Shown here: piece after piece, positions 31,650 through 39,886 of the stretch
Layout: every line of letters begins with the position of its first letter
Position numbering within the stretch: the first letter of the stretch is position 1
Assembly: GCA_019240215.1 (NCBI GenBank)
Contig: JAFAYQ010000032.1
Location: 1-45,940, forward strand
Source: Actinomycetota bacterium
Lineage (GTDB): Bacteria > Actinomycetota > Actinomycetes > Streptosporangiales > Streptosporangiaceae
DNA length: 45,940 nt
Direction: 5' to 3'
Translations under genes and position numbers: made by a program
Notes under the pieces: model-generated
Database searches by the model: none
Told to the model about the DNA's origin: nothing
The model's input: the letters and a program-made list of their open reading frames with translations, nothing else

Positions 31650-32647
31650 GACGCCCGCACTTCCCGGATGCGGGCCGCACAATCGGCTTTGACCTGGGCC
31701 GCGTACTCGTAGCCGCGGCCGGAGGCCAGGCCGGACAGGTTGACGCCGGCCACCCCGGGGATGGCCAGCAGCGTCTGGGCCTCGGCGACGGCGGCGGCCA
31801 GGCCGGCCTCGACCGGGTCGGGGGCGTCGACCACCCGCCGGACCGCGTCCGGGTCGAGCTCGAGGCCGGGCAGCGCGCTGAGCACGGTGGCCGACGGCGC
31901 ATCGGTGTAGACCGCGACCGCGGCGATGATCGGGATCTTCACCCCGGTCGCGCGGGCGGCGGCCATGAACGCGGCCACGGTGGCGGGGGCGGCGTGGTTG
32001 AGCACCGCCACCGCCGCCCCGGCCCGCTGTTTTTGCAGCAGCCGGACCGCGCGCTGGTCGCGGGGCGGCGCGGCCGGGGTCTCGGGGACGGCGGCGGGCA
32101 GCCCGATGGTGGCGGCCAGCGCCGCCAGCCGGGGGCCGTCGAGGTCGAAGACCTGGGTCACGTCCGGGCGGACGTCGTAGGCGCGGGCGTCGCCGGTCAC
32201 GCACAGCACCGCCTCGGCGCCGAGGTGGCGGAGGCCGATCAGCTCCTGTTCGAGCACGATCCGGTTCCGGTCGCGGCAGGCCAGCGTGATCCAGGGGTGG
32301 GCCCCGGCCGCCTGCAGCAGTTCGGCCAGCAGCGTGGGCGGGAAGTCGGGCCGGTTCTGGTGCTCACCGACCAGGACCGCGTCGCTGGCCGGGGCGAGGG
32401 TGGCGGCCACCGCCCGCAGGGCTCGCACCGAGAACGGCTCGGCCGTGTAGTCGGTCAGGATCAGCGGCGTCCGCGGCAGCGGCACGCCCGCGACCGGGCC
32501 CGGGGGGTCCGGCCAGGCGGCCGGGACCGGGAAGGCGCACGGGTCGTCGACGACCTCGCAGCGGCCGTCGGCCCGGACCCCGCCGCACGGGCCCATGACC
32601 ATGTGTTTGGGGCAGTGGGGGGCGGCCAGGCTCGGGCTCGGTGGCAC
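31646..32647 (-). CDS. MTHFR-like protein with N-terminal cysteine motif (MTHFR_C type)
   Basis: Protein of 333 residues with two parts. Residues 11-32 hold HCPKHMVMGPCGGVRADGRC, the cysteine motif of the 'methylene-tetrahydrofolate reductase C-terminal' family (PF12225), here at the N-terminus (Cys12, Cys21, Cys30). From about 60 on it is a TIM-barrel like methylenetetrahydrofolate reductase: WITLACRDRNRIVLEQELIGLRHLG, then VLCVTGDAR. The strand that carries the catalytic Glu in MetF reads LILTDYTAEP, so ordinary MTHFR activity is uncertain. The GTG start at 32647 is supported by the early cysteine motif. It is translationally coupled to a methyltransferase; a role in C1 transfer or demethylation is an inference. 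Confidence 0.82.
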   Translation of the reverse strand: MPPSPSLAAPHCPKHMVMGPCGGVRADGRCEVVDDPCAFPVPAAWPDPPGPVAGVPLPRTPLILTDYTAEPFSVRALRAVAATLAPASDAVLVGEHQNRPDFPPTLLAELLQAAGAHPWITLACRDRNRIVLEQELIGLRHLGAEAVLCVTGDARAYDVRPDVTQVFDLDGPRLAALAATIGLPAAVPETPAAPPRDQRAVRLLQKQRAGAAVAVLNHAAPATVAAFMAAARATGVKIPIIAAVAVYTDAPSATVLSALPGLELDPDAVRRVVDAPDPVEAGLAAAVAEAQTLLAIPGVAGVNLSGLASGRGYEYAAQVKADCAARIREVRAS

Positions 32648-32679
32648 GGGGTCAGGATCTCACGGCCGTTCTGGCCCGC

Positions 32680-34314
32680 TCAGCTGGGGAAGGTCACGCC
32701 GTTCTGGTGCACGGGGGCGCCGTCGAGGACGGTGGCGAGCACGTCGAGGTCGGTGATCCGGTCCGGCTCGGTGGCGAGCGGGTTGCCGTCGAGGACCACG
32801 AAGTCGGCGTGCTTGCCGGGTTCAAGGGTGCCCAGTTCGGTTTCGCGGTGCATGGCGTAGGCGGCCTCGGTGGTGTAGAGCGCCAGCGCGGCGGCCGCGG
32901 TGACCTCCTCCCCCGGGCCCAGGACGCGGCCGCCGGCCGTCCGGCGCAGCACAGCGTCGCGCAGCCCGAGCAGCGGGTCGGGGCTGATCACCGGGGCGTC
33001 GGACGAGCCGGCCACGGTGAGCCCCGCCCGCCGCCAGGAGCCGATCGCGTAGAGCTGGTCGTGGGTGTCGGGGAAGGCGGCCGCGAACCCGTCGCCGAGC
33101 ACGGACAGGAAGCCGGGCTGGGTGGCGACGACGACGTTGAGCGCGGCCGCCCGGGCCAGCAGGCCGGGGTAGAGGGCGCCACCGTGCTCGATGCGGTGGC
33201 GGCGGGGGTTGGCCGGCGGGCCGGCCAGGATGGTCGCGTAGGCGTCGAGGACGGTGCCGATGGCCCGGTCGCCCTGAGCGTGGACGCACACCTGGAACCC
33301 CTCGGCGTCGAAACGCCGCACCATCCGGGTCAGCTCGTCGCGGTCGAAGTACAAGATCCCCGACCCGTAGGGCGGCACCGGGTACTGCCCGCTGATGGCG
33401 GCGGTCCGGCTGCTCATCCCCCCGTCGGCCCAGATCTTGACCGCCTCGGCCGCCAGCCGGTCCGAGCGGCGCCCGCGCAGGCCGGACGCCAGCAGCCAGT
33501 CGACCTCGTCGTGCACCACCAGGCCGTAGATCCGCTGGTAGAGGTGCCCGTCCGCGTCGGCCTCGGCGAACGCGGTGTACGAGTCACGGCGTAGGTCGGC
33601 TTCGCCGACGGCGGTGACGCCGAGTGCGGCCAGCCGTTCGCCGGCGGTGCGGACCACCCGGGCGCGCTGGGCGGCCCCCATCTCGCCCAGGTCGTGGTGC
33701 AGGTTGCGTTCGAGCAAAGCGAACATCGGGCCTTCGAAGACCACCCCGTCGAGCCGGCCCTGGTCGTCCCGCCCGAACGCGCCCCCGGGCGGGTCCGGCT
33801 GCCCGTCGGCGAACCCGGCCGCCCGCAGCGCCGCACTGTTCAGCACGCAGGCGTGCAGCGACGTGTGGTAGAGCACGGCGGGCCGGTCGGGGACGACCGC
33901 GTCCAGGTCGGCCCGGGTCGGGTGGCGGTCCTCGCGCAGCTTGTACTCCACGTAACCGGCCCCGGCCACCCAGGATCCGGCTGGCGTCCGGGTGGCCTGG
34001 TCCCGCAGCCGGGCCTGGATGGCGGGGATGTCGGGGGCGGTTGGCTGGCTGCAGTCGGCCGCCGCGGCCAGGTAGCCGACGTCGCAGACGTGGCAGTGGG
34101 CGTCGATCAGGCCGGGGATCACGGTGGCGCCGTCCAGGCGCAGGACCGCGGCGTTGGCGCTGGCGGCCGACCGGACCTGGGCAGTGGTGCCGACGGCGGC
34201 GACCAGGCCGTCGCGGACGAGCATGCTCTCGGCGGGTGCGGTTCCGGCTCCGGTTCCGGTTCCGGTTCCGGGGGCCATGGTGACGATGGTGGCGTCCTCG
34301 ATGATCAGCTCCAT
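32680..34314 (-). CDS. YtcJ-type amidohydrolase (Amidohydro_3)
   Basis: Metal-dependent hydrolase, 544 residues. A beta-sandwich start (MELIIEDATIVTM) leads into the TIM barrel with HCH metal ligands (H73, H75 in GLIDAHCH). Then come AVKIWADGGMSS with the bridging lysine, VCVHAQGDRAI, HRIEHGG and the catalytic aspartate in GSSDAPV; all expected ligands are present. Members hydrolyse N-substituted formamides, ureas or similar amides. Residues 16-25 are a Gly-Thr repeat (GTGTGTGAGT) from a hexanucleotide repeat near 34250. The frame is open to 34404, but ATG at 34314 gives the family start. Divergent from the small membrane protein gene. Confidence 0.9.
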   Translation of the reverse strand: MELIIEDATIVTMAPGTGTGTGAGTAPAESMLVRDGLVAAVGTTAQVRSAASANAAVLRLDGATVIPGLIDAHCHVCDVGYLAAAADCSQPTAPDIPAIQARLRDQATRTPAGSWVAGAGYVEYKLREDRHPTRADLDAVVPDRPAVLYHTSLHACVLNSAALRAAGFADGQPDPPGGAFGRDDQGRLDGVVFEGPMFALLERNLHHDLGEMGAAQRARVVRTAGERLAALGVTAVGEADLRRDSYTAFAEADADGHLYQRIYGLVVHDEVDWLLASGLRGRRSDRLAAEAVKIWADGGMSSRTAAISGQYPVPPYGSGILYFDRDELTRMVRRFDAEGFQVCVHAQGDRAIGTVLDAYATILAGPPANPRRHRIEHGGALYPGLLARAAALNVVVATQPGFLSVLGDGFAAAFPDTHDQLYAIGSWRRAGLTVAGSSDAPVISPDPLLGLRDAVLRRTAGGRVLGPGEEVTAAAALALYTTEAAYAMHRETELGTLEPGKHADFVVLDGNPLATEPDRITDLDVLATVLDGAPVHQNGVTFPS

Positions 34315-34388
34315 GGGGCCTGCCCTTCCGCCGGGGATCACCGAAGTTACTACCCAGTTAGGGGGTATTGCCGGGCAGGCTGACCCGG

Positions 34389-34454
34389 TTTTCTCCATAT
34401 GCATTCAATTCGTATTGAGAAAAACTTGCGCGGTGCGCAAGTCAATGGCAGGAT
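34389..34454. promoter_or_regulatory. Divergent control region with perfect 8-3-8 palindrome
   Basis: ACTTGCGC-GGT-GCGCAAGT (34424-34442) is a perfect palindrome. It overlaps a rightward -35 TTGCGC (34426-34431), 17 bp from CAGGAT (34449-34454). By symmetry it also offers a leftward TTGCGC. A further TCAAT-4-ATTGA repeat (34405-34418) adjoins it. The patch is strikingly AT-rich for this window. It probably is an operator shared by the amidohydrolase and membrane-protein/hydrolase genes. Confidence 0.6.
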
Positions 34455-34490
34455 GAAGACATCGAAAGGGCACGACGAAAGGAAACGGCC

Positions 34491-34703
34491 ATGCTGCTCC
34501 TGCTGCGGTTCACCGGTCACAAGAAGCTCGCCACGATCCTCGGCGTCCTCACCAGCGTCGCCGGTGTGGCTCTGGCCGTCGTCACCCACAACCACACCTG
34601 GCTGATCACCGCGATCGTCGGCCTCGGGCTGTCGTTCCTGCAGATGCGGCACCAGCGGCGCGAGGACGCCGGCCACTCGGCCGGCTCGGCCGGCCAGTCA
34701 TGA
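34491..34703 (+). CDS. Small two-span membrane protein
   Basis: A 70-residue protein with two hydrophobic segments, ATILGVLTSVAGVALAVV (about 14-31) and WLITAIVGLGLSFLQM (37-52). The start is short and basic, and the soluble C-terminal tail is charged then Ser/Gly/Ala. I do not recognise a family. ATG at 34491 follows AAGGAAACGGCC. The stop overlaps the alpha/beta hydrolase start by 4 bp, so it is translationally coupled. It could anchor or assist that enzyme, or be an independent stress-type membrane peptide. Confidence 0.7.
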   Translation: MLLLLRFTGHKKLATILGVLTSVAGVALAVVTHNHTWLITAIVGLGLSFLQMRHQRREDAGHSAGSAGQS

Positions 34704-35545
34704 GCGAGGACCACACGATCGAGATCCCCGGAGGGTCGCTCTACTTCCGGACTCAAGGGCTCGGGCCGCCGCTGATGCTGATCGGCGGCGGCCCGAGCAA
34801 TGCCGACACCCTCAGCGCGCTGGCCGCCCAGCTGGACGGCGACTACACGGTGGTGAGCTACGACCGGCGCGGCTACTCGCGCAGCCAGCTCGGCGACCGG
34901 GACGCGCCGGTCAGCATTGACCAGCACGGCGGCGACGTCCGGCGGATCCTGGCCGAGCTGGGGATGGGCCCGGCCGTGGTGTTCGGCAGCAGCATCGGGT
35001 CGCTGATCGCGCTGGCGCTGGCCACGTCCGCCCCGGAGGCGGTGGGCCGCCTGGTCGTACACGAGCCGCCGCTCGGCCAGCTGCTGAGCGGAGCCGACCG
35101 GGCCGCCTTCGACGCCGGCGGCCAAGGCGAGAACGCCGGTACGGCGCTGAACGCCCTGGCCGGCCAGCTCGGGGTGCACCGCGGCGAGCTGGCCGGCCCG
35201 GCCGCCGGGGCCGCAGGGGCCGCGCGGGCCGGAGGGGCCGCTGGCGACCAGGCGCGCGCGGCCGACATCGAGCTGCTGGTACGGCGCGACCTTCCGGCGG
35301 TCGGCGACTACCACCTGGACCTGGATCGGCTGGCGCCGCTGGCGGGCCGCATCGTGGTGGCCGGCGGGCGCGACAGCCGTGACTTCTATCCGTACCGCTG
35401 CGCACAGGCGCTGGCGGCGGCGCTGGGCCTGCCGCTGGTGGAGCTGCCCGGTAACCACGCCGGCATGATCCGGCAACCGGCCGGGTTCGCGGCCGCGCTG
35501 GAGCAGCTGCTGAGCCAGCCCGCTCCCCCGGCGGCGACCGGCTAG
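34700..35545 (+). CDS. Alpha/beta-fold hydrolase
   Basis: Hydrolase of 281 residues. Oxyanion region LMLIGGGPSNAD, VVSYDRRGYSRS, nucleophile elbow GSSIG with Ser98, and a late catalytic His in LPGNHAGMI; the acid is probably the Asp of AGGRDSRDFYP. A cap insertion contains an Ala/Gly-rich stretch (around residues 165-190) of low complexity. It resembles the hydrolase at 41174 (shared YD-RG-SR, DQH, AHEPP-type stretches), so the two are probably paralogues. It is coupled to the small membrane protein gene and convergent with the pentapeptide gene. The substrate is unknown. Confidence 0.88.
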   Translation: MSEDHTIEIPGGSLYFRTQGLGPPLMLIGGGPSNADTLSALAAQLDGDYTVVSYDRRGYSRSQLGDRDAPVSIDQHGGDVRRILAELGMGPAVVFGSSIGSLIALALATSAPEAVGRLVVHEPPLGQLLSGADRAAFDAGGQGENAGTALNALAGQLGVHRGELAGPAAGAAGAARAGGAAGDQARAADIELLVRRDLPAVGDYHLDLDRLAPLAGRIVVAGGRDSRDFYPYRCAQALAAALGLPLVELPGNHAGMIRQPAGFAAALEQLLSQPAPPAATG

Positions 35546-35555
35546 ACCGGCCGGC

Positions 35556-36521
35556 TCACTTGGCGATTGACCCGTTGGGCAGCATGGCGCCCTGGATCGA
35601 ACCGGCCTGAGCCAGCTGGCCGCTGGTGACCTCGGTGCGGGCCAGGTCGGCCTGGCTGAGATTGGCGCCCGCCAGGTCGGCGCGGGCCAGATCAGCACCC
35701 GCCAGGTTGGCGCGGGCCAGATCAGCACCCGCCAGGTCGGCGCCGGCCAAGTCGGCACCGCTACCGCCAACGCAGTCAACGGTGACACCACCCGCGGCGG
35801 AACAGCTCAAGTTCGCGGCCGCGAGGTCTGCACCGTTCAGGTGGGCGTAAAACAGATTGGCCCGAGCCAGGTCGGCGTTGCTGAGGTTGGCTTCCTTCAG
35901 GTTCGCGTTGGCCAGGTCAGCCTCGTACAGATCGTTGTCGCTCAGATCAACGCGGCCCAGGCTGGCGCCGTCGAACTCGGCCCCGCTCAGGTTGGTCTGG
36001 TGGAGCACGACCACTGGTTCTGGGTTGAAGATGAGGTTGGCTTCCCAGAGGAACCGGACCAGCGTGCCCTTGCGGCTGCCGTCCAGGCCGCGAATAGCCG
36101 TGTCCGTCCGGGCGACGGCAATGGCGCGGACCGTGCTTCCGGGCGGGGCCTTGACCAGACCGTTGGTGAGCAGCAGGGCCGACATGTCGTCGAGGTAGTT
36201 GTTGAGTGTGGTCTGCCGCTGCTGATTTAGCGCCTGCGTCTGACTGGCCTGCTCCTGCTGCAGCGTCTGCGCCTGGCTGGCCCGCTGCTGGTTCGCATCG
36301 GTGTTCTGCTGCGCGTTGAACTGGTACACCGACCACAGCAGGCTGATCGCGGCACCCACGATCGACAACGGGGTGGCCCAGTTCTTGAAAAAGCGGCCGA
36401 CCCGGCTGCGGTCAGCTGGGTCCGGGGGGTTGGCGGCGCTGACCGCGGCGCTGACGGCGGCGGCGACCAGGGCGGCGGGGTCGGGGACGTCCGGGCGCGG
36501 GCCATCGGCATCGGCGTCCAT
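35556..36521 (-). CDS. Membrane-anchored pentapeptide-repeat protein
   Basis: Protein of 321 residues with four regions: an acidic/Ala-rich N-terminus (1-40), one membrane span (about 48-67, WATPLSIVGAAISLLWSVY), a Gln-rich probable coiled coil (70-106), and a domain that leads into pentapeptide repeats from about 170 on (A-[DN]-L-x-x series such as ADLAGADLARANL). Such repeats form a right-handed beta-helix. A cysteine-containing loop (CSAAGGVTVDC) interrupts the helix. Function is not predictable; the anchor would place the helix on one membrane face. GGGGAGGGG precedes the ATG. Divergent from the LuxR-type regulator. Confidence 0.88.
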   Translation of the reverse strand: MDADADGPRPDVPDPAALVAAAVSAAVSAANPPDPADRSRVGRFFKNWATPLSIVGAAISLLWSVYQFNAQQNTDANQQRASQAQTLQQEQASQTQALNQQRQTTLNNYLDDMSALLLTNGLVKAPPGSTVRAIAVARTDTAIRGLDGSRKGTLVRFLWEANLIFNPEPVVVLHQTNLSGAEFDGASLGRVDLSDNDLYEADLANANLKEANLSNADLARANLFYAHLNGADLAAANLSCSAAGGVTVDCVGGSGADLAGADLAGADLARANLAGADLARADLAGANLSQADLARTEVTSGQLAQAGSIQGAMLPNGSIAK

Positions 36522-36613
36522 CGGCGGCCCCTCCCCTTGGCTGGCCTATGTGTACCACCGCCCCCAAACGCGGGCAATGACAACGAAACGCCTGGTGTGA
36601 CACCGTGGACGGC

Positions 36614-39600
36614 ATGAGCGTGAGCGTGGTCAGCCCGGTGTTCATCGGGCGGCGGGAGGAACTGGCGTCGCTGACCACGCTGATGAAGCAGGCGCAGTCC
36701 GGGGAGCCCGCGTTCGCGCTGGTCGGCGGGGAGGCCGGGGTGGGCAAGACCCGGCTGGTGCGGGAGCTGGCGGGGCAGGCGGCGGGGGCGGGGTTCCTGG
36801 TGCTGACCGGGCAGTGCGTGGAACTGGGGGCCGAAGGGCTGCCGCTGGCGCCGCTGGTGGACGCGCTGCGGACGCTGAACCGGGCGATGGCGCCGGACGA
36901 GCTGGCCGAGGTGCTCGGGCCGGCCGGGGCGGGGCTGGCGCGGCTGCTGCCGGAACTGGCGGCCGACGCCGCCCCGGTCATCGCGGGCAGCGCGCCGGCC
37001 TGGGCCGACCTGCAGAAGGGGCAGCTGCTGGAGATGGTGCTGGGGCTGCTGAGCCGGCTCAGCGCCCGGCAGCCGGTCCTGTTCGGGGTCGAGGACCTGC
37101 ACTGGGCCGACCAGTCGACCCTGGACCTGATCGCGTTCCTGGTCCGGTCGATGCGGGACAGCCGGGTGCTGCTGCTGGCCACCTACCGGTCCGACGAACT
37201 GCACCGGCGGCACCCGCTGCGGCCGCTGCTGACCAGCTGGGAACGGATGCGGTCGGCCGGTCACCTGGAACTGCGGCGGTTCGACCGGGATGAGGTCACC
37301 GCCCAGCTGGCCGCGATCCTGGGCACCGACCCGGCCCCGGACGCGGTCGACGCGATCTTCGACCGGTCGGGCGGCAACGCCTACCTGGTGGAGGAGCTGG
37401 CCGGGGCGGCGCTGAGCGGCGACCCGGCCGACCTGTCGCCGTCGCTGCGGGACGTGCTGCTGAGCCGGGTCGACGCGCTCAGCCCGGACAGCCAGCGGCT
37501 GCTGCGGACCGCGTCGGTGGCGGGCCGGGCGGTGCCGGACCGGCTGCTGGCCGAGGTGGCGGGGATCGGCGAGACCGAGTTCTTCGCGGGCCTGCGCGAG
37601 GCGGTCGAGAACCACCTGCTGGAGGTGGACCCGGGCGGCCTCGGCTACTCGTTCCGGCACGCGCTGACCCGGGATGCGGTGTACGAGGACATGCTGCCGG
37701 GTGAGCGGGTGCGGCTGCACGCCGCCTACGCCGACGCGCTCGAACGCGACCCGGGGCTGGCGGCCGACGAGGCGGCGCTGCCGTCGGCGCTCGCCTACCA
37801 CTGGTACGCGGCCCTCGACCTGCCCCGGGCGTTGCCGGCCGCGATCGACGCGGCCACCCGGGCGATGGCCAGCTACGCGGCGGCCGAGGCGCTGCGGCAC
37901 CTGGAACGGGCGCAGGAGATCTGGCCGCGGGTGGCCGACGCGGCCGAGCGGACCGGCCTGGACCAGGTCGAGCTGAGCGCCCGGGCGGCCGAGGCCGCCC
38001 TCCGATCCGGGGCCATCGACCGGTCGAAGTCGCTGCTGGCCGGGGCGCTGGCCGAGCTGCCGGCCGACGCCGATCCAGTGCGGCGGGCGCTGCTGCTGGA
38101 CCGGTACGCGCTGATCCAGCGGGACGCGGGCCAGACCGCCGAGGCGGTGACGTCGCTGGAGCAGGCGCTCGAGTTGCTGCCGGACGGGCAGGCCAGCCAG
38201 GCGCGGGCGGTGGTGCTGGCCTCGCTGGCCGGGCTGCTGATGCGGGCCTCAGCCATGGAACGTTCGGCCGCGGTGGCCGAGCGGGCGGTGGTGGCCGCGC
38301 AGGCGGCCGGGGCCCGGGAGGCCGAAGCGGAGGCGGCCATCACGCTCGGTTGCGTGATGTCCTATCTGGGGCCGGCCGAAGTGGGCCTGGACCCGCTGCG
38401 CTCCGGGGTCCAGCTGGCGTTGGCCGAGGACCTGCCGCTGACCGCGCTGCGCGGCTACATCAACCTGGCCGACGTCCTCGAACTGCTGGGGCGGCACCGC
38501 GAGGCGGCCCAGGCCGCCCGGGACGGTGCCGAGCTGTCGGTCCGGGTCGGGCTGGCCCGCTCCTACGGCTCCTACCTGGTCGGCAACCAGGCCGAGCCGC
38601 TGCTGCGGCTGGGCGAGTGGGACGAGGTGGACCGGCTGACCGGCGCGGCGCTGAGCGCGATGCCGGAGGGCGTGTTCGAGGCCACCCTGTTCTCGCTGCT
38701 GGCCGAGCTGGCCGTCATGCGCGGGCAGTACGCCGACGCGGCCACCAAGCTGCGGGACGCCCGCCGGGTGGTTGGCGGGAGCGCCGACCTGCAGTTCACC
38801 CAGCCGCTGTTCTGGGTGGAGGCGATGATCGCGCTGGGCCGCGGTGACCTGGCCGGCGCCCGGCAGGCGGTCACCGCCGGGCTGGACGGCCCGGTGCTGT
38901 CGTGGGCGGCCCGGTACGCCTGGCCGCTGGTGTGGCTGGGCCTGCGGGTCGAGGCCGACGAGGCCACCCGCAGCCGGGACCGGCGGGAAGACTGGCCGGC
39001 CGCCTCGGCCGCGCGGTGCGCGGAGCTGGCCGGGATCGCCGCCCAGCTGCCGACGCCGGCCCCGCCGTCGCGCGGCTACCAGGCGATGGCGGCGGCCGAG
39101 CAGGCCCGGGCGGGCGAGGCGGCTGGGGCTGGTGGGGCTGGCGGGACTGGCGGGGGCGCTGGGGCTGGGGTAACGGCGGCTTGGGCGGGGGCGGTGGCGG
39201 CGTGGCGGGTGGCCGAGGAGCCGTTCCCGCTGTCGTACGCGCTGCTCCGGCAGGCCGAGGCGGCGACCGAAGGCGGGGACCGGGAGCTGGCGGGCGCGGC
39301 CGTGCAGGAGGCGTTCGAGCTGGCCAGCCGGATCGGGGCGGCGCCGATCGCGGCCGAAGCGGAGGCGCTCAGGCAGCGGGCCCGGCTGGGCCGGGAGGCC
39401 GCCGGCACCGCCACCGGCGGGTCGGCCCCGGTCGGCTCCGCACGACCTGGCGACGTCGGCGCCGAGGCGGACGAGCTGGCCCGGTTCGGGCTGACCGAGC
39501 GCGAACGCGAAGTGCTGCGGCTGCTGGCGGCCGGCCGCTCCAACCCGGAGATCGCGCAGGCCCTGTTCATCAGCGCCAAGACGGCCAGCGTGCACGTGTC

Positions 39601-39691
39601 CAACATCCTGGCCAAGCTCGGGGTCGGCGGGCGGGTGGAGGCGGCCGCGGTCGCGCATCGGCTGGGCATCACCCGGTCCCCCGAGCGCTGA
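36614..39691 (+). CDS. LuxR-type large ATPase regulator (LAL-like)
   Basis: Regulator of 1025 residues. An N-terminal AAA domain has Walker A GGEAGVGKT near 37-45 and Walker B VLFGVEDLHWAD near 155-166. A long TPR-like helical region follows. The C-terminal LuxR helix-turn-helix is at about 959-1020 (LTEREREVLRLLAAGRSNPEIAQALFISAKTASVHVSNIL). An Ala/Gly-rich insertion (around 840-860) is a repeat-encoded linker. ATG at 36614 is preferred. GTG at 36605 directly follows an 11-bp palindrome (GGTGT-G-ACACC, 36594-36604) and lacks a ribosome site. Such proteins activate catabolic or secondary-metabolite genes on ATP and inducer binding. The following exporter is a possible target (inference). Confidence 0.92.
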   Translation: MSVSVVSPVFIGRREELASLTTLMKQAQSGEPAFALVGGEAGVGKTRLVRELAGQAAGAGFLVLTGQCVELGAEGLPLAPLVDALRTLNRAMAPDELAEVLGPAGAGLARLLPELAADAAPVIAGSAPAWADLQKGQLLEMVLGLLSRLSARQPVLFGVEDLHWADQSTLDLIAFLVRSMRDSRVLLLATYRSDELHRRHPLRPLLTSWERMRSAGHLELRRFDRDEVTAQLAAILGTDPAPDAVDAIFDRSGGNAYLVEELAGAALSGDPADLSPSLRDVLLSRVDALSPDSQRLLRTASVAGRAVPDRLLAEVAGIGETEFFAGLREAVENHLLEVDPGGLGYSFRHALTRDAVYEDMLPGERVRLHAAYADALERDPGLAADEAALPSALAYHWYAALDLPRALPAAIDAATRAMASYAAAEALRHLERAQEIWPRVADAAERTGLDQVELSARAAEAALRSGAIDRSKSLLAGALAELPADADPVRRALLLDRYALIQRDAGQTAEAVTSLEQALELLPDGQASQARAVVLASLAGLLMRASAMERSAAVAERAVVAAQAAGAREAEAEAAITLGCVMSYLGPAEVGLDPLRSGVQLALAEDLPLTALRGYINLADVLELLGRHREAAQAARDGAELSVRVGLARSYGSYLVGNQAEPLLRLGEWDEVDRLTGAALSAMPEGVFEATLFSLLAELAVMRGQYADAATKLRDARRVVGGSADLQFTQPLFWVEAMIALGRGDLAGARQAVTAGLDGPVLSWAARYAWPLVWLGLRVEADEATRSRDRREDWPAASAARCAELAGIAAQLPTPAPPSRGYQAMAAAEQARAGEAAGAGGAGGTGGGAGAGVTAAWAGAVAAWRVAEEPFPLSYALLRQAEAATEGGDRELAGAAVQEAFELASRIGAAPIAAEAEALRQRARLGREAAGTATGGSAPVGSARPGDVGAEADELARFGLTEREREVLRLLAAGRSNPEIAQALFISAKTASVHVSNILAKLGVGGRVEAAAVAHRLGITRSPER

Positions 39692-39886
39692 GACCTTTTA
39701 AAAATGGAATAAGGCACTCTGCGGCGGCGCCTAAGGCCCTACGTGGTGACCCGTGGCCGGCGGTAAGGAACGGTGCGGCCGGATCTGAGGCCGAGCCGCG
39801 GCGTGGTTACGGCGGCCGTCCGATGTGCCCGGCAGGCCCTTAGCCCGAGGGTGGAAGTAATTCCGCACGGGGCCAGGGAGGGCTCG

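Noticed and set aside
35600..35960. Regular direct repeats that could be mistaken for a CRISPR array
   Set aside because: They are 15-bp periodic codon repeats of the pentapeptide-repeat domain, without constant repeats and unique spacers.
39692..39886. Terminator after the LuxR-type regulator
   Set aside because: There is an AT-rich patch (ccttttaaaaatggaa), but I find no stable stem in front of it.
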